12,160 nucleotides of DNA from positions 1-12,160 of the forward strand of contig SLAD01000167.1 in assembly GCA_007126995.1 (NCBI GenBank), written 5' to 3'. Source of the stretch: Kiritimatiellia bacterium. Its GTDB lineage: Bacteria; Verrucomicrobiota; Kiritimatiellia; SLAD01. This document shows positions 6,184-12,160 of the stretch, piece by piece. The translations under genes and the position numbers were made by a program. Below the pieces are notes generated by a model. That model ran no database searches. It had not been told where the DNA came from and saw nothing but the letters and a program-made list of their open reading frames with translations. The first letter of the stretch is position 1. Each line of letters starts with the position of its first letter.

Positions 6184-7670
6184 CGGCGCGAGAGCGTTTC
6201 CTTAATCGATGTCGCCATCGCCGGGCCGACGCCAGGGACCGACTGGATTTCCTCCAGACTCGCCCGCTTGAGCCGGGCGATGGATCCGAAATGCGAGAGT
6301 AGCAGCAGTTTACGCTTCTCGCCAATGCCGGGCACCTCGTCCAGGCGCGATTCCCGTAATCGCTTCATCCGCAGGCGGCGATGGTAGGTTAAGGCGAAGC
6401 GATGCGCCTCATCGCGAATCTGTTTGCACACCTTCAGCGCCGACGCGTCTTCTGGAAATAGTATCGGCTGATGCTGCGCCCCCTGCGACTCATACGCCAT
6501 TTCCATGGGATAGATTTCTTCAAACTTCTTAGCCAACCCGATTGCCGGGAGGGATTGTAATCCCAGCGCGTCCAATTCGCGTCGCGCCGCCCGCAATTGC
6601 GTGATGCCGCCGTCCAGAATCACCAAGTCCGGCAAGGTCCCCTTTTCTCGCAGCACGCGACTGTACCGGCGTCGAATCACTTCCGCCATCATGCCGGGAT
6701 CATCGCTACCCTTTATCGTCTTGATGCGAAACAGGCGATAGCGATTCCGCTGCGGCAGCCCATCAACCGCACTGACCATGCTGCCGACCGCAAAGGTGCC
6801 CGAGATGTTGGAAATGTCGTACGTTTCGATCACCGACGGCGGCTTGGGCAACCCCAGCGCCTGCTGCAATTGCAGCACGCCTGCCCTGCCCTCTTCCGTT
6901 TTCAGTTCCAGTGACTTCGCGCCGCGAATTCGGCGCTTCACGGCCTCCTGCAAGAGGAACAAGGTATCGCGCAGCGCGGCCGCCTGCTCGAAATCCTGAT
7001 TCTCAGCCGCTCGCTCCATCGCCTTGCGAATACTGGCCAAACGCTCCGGTTGTTCGCCCCGCATGAAAGACAACGCCTCATCGACCCGCGCCCGGTAGGT
7101 TTCCTGATCAACGCGTCCTATGCACGGGGCGGAACAGAAACGGATCACATCGTTCATACAGTGTTTGTAATCGGCCGGACCCGGCACGGTCGGGCGACAG
7201 ACACGCAAGCCGAACTCCTTCTCCACAAATTCTTTTGCTGTGTAAGCCGCCGCCGAGTTGGCGTACGGCCCGAAATAGATGGCCCCGTCCTCTTTTTTGA
7301 TCCGGCAGGTGGTAAAGCGGGGAAACGGCTCTACGAGATCAATCCGCATCAACAGAAACCGTTTATCATCGCGAAAGAGCACATTATAGCGAGGTCGGTA
7401 CTCCTTTATCAACCGCCCTTCCGTGATCGTGGCCTCAGCCTCATTGCGCAAGACGAGAATGTCGAAATCGGCGATACTGCGGATCAGGCCCCGCAGTTTG
7501 GGCTCCGCTGACCGCAGGGTGCCTTGGCGAAAATAGGAACGTACCCGGTTCCTTAGCGAGGAGGCCTTACCGACGTAAATGATCTTTCCCTGCTGATCCC
7601 GCATGAAATAGACCCCCGGTTTATCCGGCAGGGTCTGTAGCTTCCGTTTCACTTTTTCCGGCACTGACAT
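6180..7670 (-). CDS. uvrC: Excinuclease ABC subunit C, shortened form
   Basis: Makes the dual incisions in nucleotide excision repair with UvrA and UvrB. Domains in order: GIY-YIG nuclease (about 15-95, with GVYFM, YVG and R40); a four-cysteine region (C158, C171, C179, C183) matching the Fe-S cluster site known in E. coli UvrC; UVR motif (about 208-243); RNase H-like 5' nuclease (about 278-430, with D285, D353 and H423 as apparent catalytic residues); tandem helix-hairpin-helix (443-494). All active sites look intact. At 496 residues it is shorter than the ~560-610 of familiar UvrCs. The gap is between UVR and the RNase H-like domain, where only about 40 residues remain. ATG 7670 has no Shine-Dalgarno but has a promoter whose predicted start coincides with the ATG. 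The stop overlaps that of the YlbF-family gene. Confidence 0.95.
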   Translation of the reverse strand: MSVPEKVKRKLQTLPDKPGVYFMRDQQGKIIYVGKASSLRNRVRSYFRQGTLRSAEPKLRGLIRSIADFDILVLRNEAEATITEGRLIKEYRPRYNVLFRDDKRFLLMRIDLVEPFPRFTTCRIKKEDGAIYFGPYANSAAAYTAKEFVEKEFGLRVCRPTVPGPADYKHCMNDVIRFCSAPCIGRVDQETYRARVDEALSFMRGEQPERLASIRKAMERAAENQDFEQAAALRDTLFLLQEAVKRRIRGAKSLELKTEEGRAGVLQLQQALGLPKPPSVIETYDISNISGTFAVGSMVSAVDGLPQRNRYRLFRIKTIKGSDDPGMMAEVIRRRYSRVLREKGTLPDLVILDGGITQLRAARRELDALGLQSLPAIGLAKKFEEIYPMEMAYESQGAQHQPILFPEDASALKVCKQIRDEAHRFALTYHRRLRMKRLRESRLDEVPGIGEKRKLLLLSHFGSIARLKRASLEEIQSVPGVGPAMATSIKETLSRR

Positions 7671-7676
7671 GACGCG

Positions 7677-7705
7677 ATAATACGTCGGGAAAGGTAGCCT
7701 AGCAA
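7677..7705 (-). promoter_or_regulatory. uvrC promoter, predicted leaderless
   Basis: On the - strand TTGCTA (7700-7705), a 17-base spacer and TATTAT (7677-7682) match the sigma70 consensus at 4 of 6 and 5 of 6. Six bases separate the -10 from the ATG at 7670, so the predicted +1 is the A of the start codon. No Shine-Dalgarno is present, which agrees with a leaderless mRNA. Confidence 0.55.
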
Positions 7706-7726
7706 GCGACAGCCGAGGCCTCGCCC

Positions 7727-7747
7727 GCCAATATGATCAGCCAATAT
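7727..7747. repeat. Direct repeat GCCAATAT x2 in the uvrC-coaBC control region
   Basis: GCCAATAT occurs at 7727-7734 and 7740-7747, 13 bases start to start, with the palindrome TGATCA between and partly spanning the copies and a T-run after the second. It lies about 57-77 bases upstream of the predicted uvrC transcription start. It could be a tandem protein-binding site or an AT-rich upstream element. The repeat is seen; the function is a guess. Confidence 0.35.
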
Positions 7748-7797
7748 TTTTTGCCTATTTTCAAAGGATTGGTTGCCCCTGGGTTAGCCCCGAACAA

Positions 7798-7820
7798 GAA
7801 CCGCCTTACGGCGGCCCTAC
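7798..7820 (-). repeat. REP-like palindrome, same family as 2640-2702
   Basis: CCGCC (7801-7805) and GGCGG (7810-7814) pair around TTAC. Read on the - strand the unit starts GTAGGGC (7814-7820) and continues into the hairpin, as at 2678-2702, though the stem sequence differs. Shared flank with a changed stem suggests a dispersed palindromic repeat family. Confidence 0.45.
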
Positions 7821-7848
7821 GAGCGACCCGCTAAGGCCACGTGAAAGA

Positions 7849-7877
7849 TTGCTATTCGGTTAGCAGCCTTCTAAATT
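7849..7877 (+). promoter_or_regulatory. coaBC promoter, predicted leaderless
   Basis: TTGCTA (7849-7854), a 17-base spacer and TAAATT (7872-7877, 4 of 6) are followed by six bases and then the ATG at 7884, so the predicted +1 is the A of the start codon. The -35 hexamer, the spacer length and the -10 to ATG distance are identical to the divergent uvrC promoter. No Shine-Dalgarno precedes the ATG. Confidence 0.5.
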
Positions 7878-7883
7878 ATCCGC

Positions 7884-9122
7884 ATGAGTGTTTTCTCTGA
7901 TACTTCGCGGCCTGCCACGATCTTGATTGGGGTCTGTGGCGGGATTGCGGCCTATAAGACCGTCGAGGTGGTGAGTCAACTGCGCAAGGCGGGCCATGAC
8001 GTGCATGTGCTGATGACGGCGTCCGCGTGTCGCTTTGTCACACCGCTGACCTTTGCCGCGGTGTCGGGGAATCGTGTCCTGACGGAATCCTTCCCTGAAG
8101 CGACTGGGGCTTCGTCCGACGCGCTCTATCCCCATCTCTATCCCGCCACACAGGCCGATGTGTTCGTCCTCATGCCCGCCACGGCGAACATGATGAGCTG
8201 TGTCGCGGAAGGCGCCGGACATGAAATTGTTTCCATGAGCGCGCTCTCCCTGCCCGCTTCCTGCCACCGCGTCTTTTGTCCGGCCATGAATGTCGAAATG
8301 TGGCAGCAACAAGTCGTGCAGGATAATGCTGCGCGTATGGCCGAGCGCGGCTGGGTACAGATTGGGCCCGACGAAGGCATTTTAGCCTGTGGCATGGAAG
8401 GGGAAGGTCGAATGGCTGAACCCGCAACCATTTTGGAGCAGCTTTCCACGTATTTGGCGGCGCGCGATGCCTTGGCGGGCAAGCGCGTCCTGATCCTGTC
8501 GGGGCCGACCCATGAATATTTGGATCCTGTCCGTTATATCGGTAACGCCAGCAGCGGCCGGATGGGCCGGGCGCTCGCGGAGGTAGCGGCCGATCGCGGC
8601 GCGCAGGTCCAGTTCATCACCGGCCCCGTCGACCAGAGCGTGCTGCCGCGTCGTTCAGGCATTTCCGTCCAGCGCGTAGTCAGTGCGGAATCGATGCTGG
8701 CGGCGGCCACGGATGCGTTTACCGAAGCGGACATCGTGATTTTTGCCGCCGCCGTGGCGGATTATCGCCCCAAAACGCAATTGCCCGAGAAGGGTGCAAA
8801 GCAATCGGGCGATTGGGCGCTGGAATTGACGGCCACGCCGGACATTGCCGCCACGCTGGCGGCAAAACGCCGTGCCGGTCAGCGCTTGATCGGTTTCGCG
8901 TTGCAGACGGGCGACGGCGTCGCGGAAGCGCAGGGTAAACTGTCGGCCAAGCATTTGGATGGCATCATCTTGAATCATCCCGAGGCGATGGGCAGCGAGG
9001 CGGGGACCTATACATTTATTCGCAAAGATGGCGCGCCGGAGCCGTGGGGACTCCTCAGCAAACCGGCTTGTGCTGCAAAACTTTGGGATCAGATTGCATC
9101 CACCAAAGGGGGCGAGCCGTGA
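7884..9122 (+). CDS. coaBC: Bifunctional phosphopantothenoylcysteine decarboxylase / phosphopantothenate-cysteine ligase
   Basis: Carries out two successive steps of coenzyme A synthesis: CoaB joins cysteine to phosphopantothenate, and FMN-dependent CoaC decarboxylates the product to phosphopantetheine. The 412 residues fit the fused enzyme. The CoaC half (1-185) shows GVCGGIAAYK (17-25), an active-site histidine H84 in YPHLYP, PAMN with N136, and the catalytic cysteine C169 in GILACGMEGEGRM. The CoaB half (195-405) shows SGPTHEYLDPVRYIGNASSG (206-225), AAVADYRPK (289-297), a conserved Lys in PEKGAK (K303) and the GFALQTGD and ILNHP segments. The stretch after PATAN (MMSCVAEGAGHEIVSMSALS) departs from the common NTIAKLAxGIADDLL. 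ATG 7884 has no Shine-Dalgarno and an adjacent promoter. The stop overlaps the next start as GTGA. Confidence 0.95.
   Translation: MSVFSDTSRPATILIGVCGGIAAYKTVEVVSQLRKAGHDVHVLMTASACRFVTPLTFAAVSGNRVLTESFPEATGASSDALYPHLYPATQADVFVLMPATANMMSCVAEGAGHEIVSMSALSLPASCHRVFCPAMNVEMWQQQVVQDNAARMAERGWVQIGPDEGILACGMEGEGRMAEPATILEQLSTYLAARDALAGKRVLILSGPTHEYLDPVRYIGNASSGRMGRALAEVAADRGAQVQFITGPVDQSVLPRRSGISVQRVVSAESMLAAATDAFTEADIVIFAAAVADYRPKTQLPEKGAKQSGDWALELTATPDIAATLAAKRRAGQRLIGFALQTGDGVAEAQGKLSAKHLDGIILNHPEAMGSEAGTYTFIRKDGAPEPWGLLSKPACAAKLWDQIASTKGGEP
9105..9112 (+). promoter_or_regulatory. Shine-Dalgarno that decides the start of the DUF697-like gene
   Basis: AAAGGGGG lies six bases before GTG 9119, within the end of coaBC. 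It favours GTG 9119 over the upstream in-frame ATG 9044, which would add 25 polar residues before the first membrane segment. Confidence 0.7.
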
Positions 9123-10411
9123 ACTTTTTGAGTCAAGTGTGGCGAACCTTCACCCGCATTCTGTGGGTCGTGGGCTGTCTCCTTACGTTCTTGGTGCTGT
9201 TCGAGCTGTTTCGCGTATTCATTTTTCTGTATGAGTTCAGTCCTGCCTGGGCTTGGGGCTACGTGGCGGTCTTGAGCCTGGCGTTGCTGGGCGGGCTTTT
9301 CTACGCGCTGCAGCAAAGTCGGCGCTATCCGCGACCGCTGATTCCCCCACCCTTGCCGCCGCTCAAGGAAGCCACCCACAATGAGCTGAAGCGGTACGCG
9401 ACCTATTTGATCCGCTATCAACGGCGCTTGGCACGCAACCGGAATCTGAAGGAATCGGTCCGCACCACGTTGCTGGAAGAGGTCGAGGCGATGGATGCGC
9501 TGTTGCATCATCATCCCTTGAACGAAGACCTCAAACTTATCATTGATAAGAGTGAGCGGGAGGTGTTGCCGCTGGCTCAGGCCCAGTTGAAGGGCCAAGC
9601 GGAGCGGGAAATCCGGCGCAGCGTGCGGGACGTGATGCTGGGCGTCACGCTGAGCCCGTATCACAGCATCGATCTTCTGATTGTCCTGTACCGCAACTTT
9701 TCGATGGTCTTTCGTATCATGCGGGTCTACGAAACCAGCCCGGTGGTGCGCGCCCAATGGCGGATTGTGCGCGATGTGATGCGGGTGATGGCGACGGTGA
9801 ACTTTCTATATGTCGGCCGCAATTTAATCGAGAACCTGTTCGCCTTCGTGCCGTGGGTGGGTCGGGTCGCGGACGACATCGGCCAGGGATTGGGCGCCGG
9901 TTTGTTCACGTCGGCCTGCGGGCACGCCGTGATCGATCGCTGTTCGTCCTATCATGAATGGGAAAAGGCGGCGGCCGTCGAATCGCTGGCCTCACAGTCG
10001 AAGGGGTTCATACGCGACGTGAAGAACATCTTTACGAAGGACGTGCTCCCGGACATCAAGAACCGCATTATTTCCGAAGCGCCGTCGGAGGCCGCCGAAC
10101 AGCCGGGCTTCTGGGATAACTTGCAAACCGGGGTCAACAAAGCCTTCGATGCCACCTTGAAATCGCTCGGTTCTGTGTGGCCGAGTGCGGATGCTCCAAA
10201 TTGGGCCGATGGCGCCGACGGCGTCGAACCGACGCCCGATGGCGTCCCGGCGATCAACGGGTCACTGCGCGAATTCTCGACGCGCCGACGCGCGGAAGCA
10301 TCGAGAGCGCGGAGGTCCTACCAAGGGCAGCCCCGCCGCGGAATTCGCCGGGTAATGCATACTTTTGGCCAGCGCATCAAGTACTCGGTCGGGCTGGGAC
10401 GCGAGGATTGA
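9119..10411 (+). CDS. DUF697/YcjF-like membrane protein
   Basis: A 430-residue protein of unknown function. Two membrane segments (about 13-39 and 45-64) are followed by the proline-rich PRPLIPPPLPPLK (71-83), a charged helical region (84-170) and a domain (about 173-300) that resembles DUF697. That domain includes MATVNFLYVGRNLIENLFAFVPWVGRVADDIG-like hydrophobic segments (224-255, 258-268) of the sort seen at the end of YcjF proteins. The final ~130 residues are polar, ending in an Arg-rich stretch (388-412). No GTPase motifs are visible. GTG 9119 overlaps the coaBC stop (GTGA), so the two are translationally coupled, although no functional link with coenzyme A synthesis is apparent. A six-bp hairpin begins on the last base of the stop codon. 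The family call is tentative; a membrane protein is certain. Confidence 0.7.
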   Translation: MNFLSQVWRTFTRILWVVGCLLTFLVLFELFRVFIFLYEFSPAWAWGYVAVLSLALLGGLFYALQQSRRYPRPLIPPPLPPLKEATHNELKRYATYLIRYQRRLARNRNLKESVRTTLLEEVEAMDALLHHHPLNEDLKLIIDKSEREVLPLAQAQLKGQAEREIRRSVRDVMLGVTLSPYHSIDLLIVLYRNFSMVFRIMRVYETSPVVRAQWRIVRDVMRVMATVNFLYVGRNLIENLFAFVPWVGRVADDIGQGLGAGLFTSACGHAVIDRCSSYHEWEKAAAVESLASQSKGFIRDVKNIFTKDVLPDIKNRIISEAPSEAAEQPGFWDNLQTGVNKAFDATLKSLGSVWPSADAPNWADGADGVEPTPDGVPAINGSLREFSTRRRAEASRARRSYQGQPRRGIRRVMHTFGQRIKYSVGLGRED

Positions 10412-10427
10412 GCCGCATCGCGGCTTT
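10411..10427 (+). terminator. Hairpin at the end of the coaBC operon
   Basis: AGCCGC (10411-10416) and GCGGCT (10420-10425) pair around ATC and are followed by TT only. GC-rich and directly at the stop codon, it is a plausible but weak intrinsic terminator. Confidence 0.4.
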
Positions 10428-10553
10428 GGCGCAGGATTACCTGTGCCCCTGAAGGCCCCCGAATCCACAGCAAAGCCGGGACGGGAGCACCAAATGGTTA
10501 AATGGCAGGGCTGCGATCGACCCCAAAGGGTTAGATATCCGGCGGAAAGCTCG

Positions 10554-10611
10554 GACATGGGCAGGAATGCCCATGTTCCCGCCAGTCGGAACAAGGACAT
10601 TCCTGTCCTTG
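10554..10611. repeat. Inverted pair of covarying palindromic units with AGGAAT loop
   Basis: Unit 1 (10556-10579) has arms CATGGGC and GCCCATG around loop AGGAAT, then TTCC. Unit 2 (10588-10611, opposite strand) has arms CAAGGAC and GTCCTTG around the same AGGAAT loop, then TTCC. The 24-base units differ at four positions that form two base pairs, so each change is compensated. The flanking GTTCC and GGAAC (10575-10579, 10588-10592) are themselves complementary across an eight-base spacer. This looks like a REP/BIME-type mobile palindrome family. Confidence 0.7.
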
Positions 10612-10626
10612 AAAAAATGCGGATTG

Positions 10627-10671
10627 TGCTATAGACGGCGGCGCGCCTCTTGTCTATAGTACGCGCCTTTT
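10627..10671 (+). promoter_or_regulatory. hisG upstream region: dyad, promoter boxes and possible terminator-like stem
   Basis: A 10-bp dyad (10627-10636 with 10652-10661, one G-U) overlaps a candidate promoter: TAGACG (10632-10637), 17 bases, TATAGT (10655-10660), predicted +1 near 10667. A second stem, GGCGCG (10640-10645) with CGCGCC (10662-10667) followed by TTTT, interleaves with the dyad, so in RNA the two would exclude each other or form a pseudoknot. Either an operator-bearing promoter or an RNA switch is possible; the two readings compete. Confidence 0.4.
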
Positions 10672-10703
10672 GAGACCGATGACGAAAGGATTTTGATTCA
10701 CTG

Positions 10704-11576
10704 ATGAGTAAATTGATACTGGGTTTGCCGAAGGGCAGCCTGCAAGAAACCACGTTTGAGATGTTGCGCAAGGCGGGCTGGAAGATTTCGTCCGGGTCCC
10801 GCTCCTATGTGCCCCGCGTGGACGACCCCGAAATTGAGGCGCGCCTGATTCGCGCCCAGGAAATCAGCCGTTACGTCGAAAATGGCCACTTGGATGCCGG
10901 CATGACCGGCCACGACTGGATCGTTGAGAATGGGTCTGATGTGGTCGAAGTCACCGAGCTTATTTATTCGAAGCAAGGGATGAACCCCGTTCGCTGGGTG
11001 TTGGCGGTGCCCAATGATTCGCCGATTCAGTCCGTCCAAGACCTCGCGGGTAAACGGATTGCCACCGAAGCGGTCGGCATCACGCGGCGCTACCTGCAGC
11101 AGCATGGCGTTGAAGCCGAGGTGGAATTTTCCTGGGGTGCGACCGAAGTGAAGGCGCCGGAACTGGTGGATGCGATCGTAGAAATCACCGAGACGGGCTC
11201 ATCGCTGCGCGCAAATAACTTGCGTATTGTCGAAGACATCCTTACATCTACCACCCGGCTGATCGCCAGCAAGGAAGCGTGGGCGGACGAGTGGAAGCGT
11301 CGCAAGATCGAAAAACTCGCAATGATGCTCCAAGGCGTGCTGGCAGCGGACCGGAAAGTGTTGATTAAACTGAATGTGCGGGCGGGCGATTTGGATGCGG
11401 TGGCCAATCAATTGCCGTCCATGCATGCTCCCACCATCAATAATTTACGAACAGAGGGATGGTACTCGGTAGAATCTGTACTGGATGAAAGTGTGGTACG
11501 AGAAATTATCCCTGAATTAAAGGCCGCGGGTGCGGTTGATATCATTGAGTTAAGCTTGAATAAGGTTGTGCCATAA
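10704..11576 (+). CDS. hisG: ATP phosphoribosyltransferase, long form
   Basis: Catalyses the first step of histidine synthesis, joining ATP and PRPP to phosphoribosyl-ATP in the cytosol. The 290 residues and a C-terminal regulatory domain (about 213-288, ending IIELSLNKVVP) mark the long, hexameric, normally histidine-inhibited type that does not need HisZ. Landmarks are LGLPKGSL (6-13), the GMTGHDW substrate region (66-72) and the PRPP-binding segment EITETGSSLRANNLRI (160-175). ATG 10704 is chosen because the conserved N-terminus begins there; the only Shine-Dalgarno-like AAAGGA is 13 bases upstream, which is long. No other his genes are in view, so it is not part of a compact his operon here. 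A bS22-like gene follows after 51 bases. Confidence 0.95.
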   Translation: MSKLILGLPKGSLQETTFEMLRKAGWKISSGSRSYVPRVDDPEIEARLIRAQEISRYVENGHLDAGMTGHDWIVENGSDVVEVTELIYSKQGMNPVRWVLAVPNDSPIQSVQDLAGKRIATEAVGITRRYLQQHGVEAEVEFSWGATEVKAPELVDAIVEITETGSSLRANNLRIVEDILTSTTRLIASKEAWADEWKRRKIEKLAMMLQGVLAADRKVLIKLNVRAGDLDAVANQLPSMHAPTINNLRTEGWYSVESVLDESVVREIIPELKAAGAVDIIELSLNKVVP

Positions 11577-11627
11577 ATCAGGGTGCGACCTGTTCAGGCA
11601 TAACAATTTCAGACGTAAGGAAAAGTA

Positions 11628-11717
11628 ATGGGTTCGATCAAGAAACAGCGTCGTCGGAAAATGGCTAAACATAAACGCCGCAAGCGTTTGAAGGCCGACC
11701 GACACAAGAAGAAATAG
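11628..11717 (+). CDS. bS22-like / AURKAIP1-COX24-domain small basic protein
   Basis: A 29-residue, extremely basic protein starting MGSIKKQRRRKMAKHKRRK and ending DRHKKK; about two thirds of its residues are Lys, Arg or His. It closely resembles the AURKAIP1/COX24 (mS38) domain peptides, including bS22 of mycobacterial ribosomes, with the MGS-KK-RR-KM-KHK pattern. Such peptides bind the small ribosomal subunit rRNA near the decoding region. ATG 11628 has a good Shine-Dalgarno (AAGGA, 11617-11621) six bases upstream, and a 10-bp hairpin follows, so it is a real, separately translated gene rather than chance. It is too short for many gene finders. Ribosomal association is inferred from the family. 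Confidence 0.85.
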   Translation: MGSIKKQRRRKMAKHKRRKRLKADRHKKK

Positions 11718-11737
11718 TTCGATCAGCTCCCCTGTAT

Positions 11738-11770
11738 ATCGCCCGCCCTTGCATTTTCGTGGCGGGCGAT
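11738..11770 (+). terminator. Strong hairpin after the bS22-like gene
   Basis: ATCGCCCGCC (11738-11747) and GGCGGGCGAT (11761-11770) form a perfect 10-bp stem with a 13-base loop, 20 bases after the stop. There is no U-run behind it, so it may mark or protect the transcript end rather than act as a textbook intrinsic terminator. Confidence 0.55.
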
Positions 11771-11817
11771 GGATACTTAGGCTCGCGCAAGAGGAGTCGT
11801 TAAGTAGTCAGGTAAGC

Positions 11818-12160
11818 ATGAATCGAACGAGCGTCAAAACAGCCCAATCTTCTATCGGCCGCCTGGCACTCCTGAGCGCGCTGTTGTTGGCGGGTTGCCA
11901 ATCAATTCGCCCCGCAGCCGACGAGCCGGAACCGAGCGATGACCCGATGGATCGGATCATCGAGGTTTCGGATACGGATCGGGCGCGTGCACGCGCATTG
12001 GCGGCTTTTGCGCAAGGCCAGATTCATGAACTGAATCGGCAAACGGAATGGGCCGTTACGGCGTATGAACGCGCGCTACTCGAGGACCCCACCGCGACGA
12101 ACATTGCATATCGTCTCGCCATGTTGCTCGTTCGCATGGGCGAAGCGGAGCGAGCCATCG
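11818..12160 (+). CDS. TPR-containing lipoprotein, partial (runs off the window)
   Basis: The first 114 codons of a lipoprotein. Residues 1-27 form a signal peptide with a hydrophobic core (LALLSALLLAGC) and lipobox LAGC, giving lipid-modified Cys27. A polar, Asp/Glu/Pro-rich linker follows (28-45). From about residue 60 come helical repeats with TPR character: ALAAFAQGQIHELNRQTEWA, then AVTAYERALLEDPTATNIAY with the familiar A-x-x-x-Y-x-x-A-L-x-x-D-P pattern, then RLAMLLVRMGEAERAI. ATG 11818 is preceded by a weak AGG (11810-11812). The protein is probably a periplasm-facing lipoprotein scaffold. The remainder, including any later domain, is outside the window. Confidence 0.85.
   Translation, partial: MNRTSVKTAQSSIGRLALLSALLLAGCQSIRPAADEPEPSDDPMDRIIEVSDTDRARARALAAFAQGQIHELNRQTEWAVTAYERALLEDPTATNIAYRLAMLLVRMGEAERAI

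Larger units (their letters stand above)
10428..10703. other. Non-coding region before hisG
   Basis: No convincing gene. The first ~125 bases hold nothing I can interpret. From 10554 on come two palindromic units, a TTGAAA box (10609-10614), a dyad with a promoter-like pair of boxes (10627-10661), a second possible stem ending in TTTT (10640-10671) and an AAAGGA (10685-10690) 13 bases before the hisG start. Confidence 0.7.

Noticed and set aside
9044..9118. Upstream ATG for the DUF697-like gene
   Set aside because: A strong Shine-Dalgarno at 9105-9112 and the GTGA overlap point to GTG 9119; the extra residues are antithetical to the membrane start.
10365..10634. 89-codon + strand open frame running from the DUF697-like gene into the hisG upstream region
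   Set aside because: It spans the hairpin and palindromic repeats, has no Shine-Dalgarno and no family resemblance.
1..12160. Defence system, CRISPR array, prophage or insertion sequence
   Set aside because: No cas, restriction, toxin-antitoxin, integrase or transposase signatures and no regularly spaced repeats; gene content is housekeeping.

Overview
The window is an ordinary, densely coded bacterial chromosome segment of fairly high G+C. It holds eleven protein genes, the last cut off by the window end. I see no rRNA, tRNA, CRISPR array, transposase or phage gene. The organism is diderm: there is an outer-membrane beta-barrel protein with a C-terminal Phe, a lipoprotein with an LAGC lipobox and an inner-membrane-anchored M23 peptidase. 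A short UvrC, a YlbF-family protein with a cysteine tail, a long-form HisG, a bS22-like basic peptide and several intergenic palindrome families fit best with the Verrucomicrobiota/Kiritimatiellota side of the PVC group. That placement is an inference from gene content, not proven.

Layout. (1) 71-2611, methionine: metY and metX on the + strand make O-acetylhomoserine and sulfhydrylate it to homocysteine; a strong hairpin lies between them. (2) 2612-3454: paired palindromes, then a + strand outer-membrane barrel gene whose promoter is built from two further palindromes. (3) 3451-5698, - strand: a PfkB-family kinase followed one base later by an M23 peptidase. The peptidase stop overlaps the stop of the barrel gene. 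(4) 5770-6183 +: a YlbF-family protein, tail-to-tail with uvrC (6180-7670 -), again with overlapping stops. (5) 7671-7883: divergent control region between uvrC and coaBC; both genes lack a Shine-Dalgarno and have a -10 box six bases before the ATG, which suggests leaderless transcripts. (6) 7884-10411 +: coaBC (coenzyme A synthesis) coupled through a GTGA overlap to a DUF697-like membrane protein. (7) 10412-10703: the longest non-coding stretch, with two inverted palindromic units whose sequence differences are all compensatory, then a dyad/promoter region. (8) 10704-12160 +: hisG, a 29-residue bS22-like protein gene and the start of a TPR lipoprotein gene.

I found no obvious new multi-gene system. 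The points most worth a second look are the likely leaderless promoters with a shared architecture, the covarying intergenic palindromes, the overlapping structures before hisG, the tiny ribosomal-type gene, the shortened UvrC and the cysteine-tailed YlbF protein.
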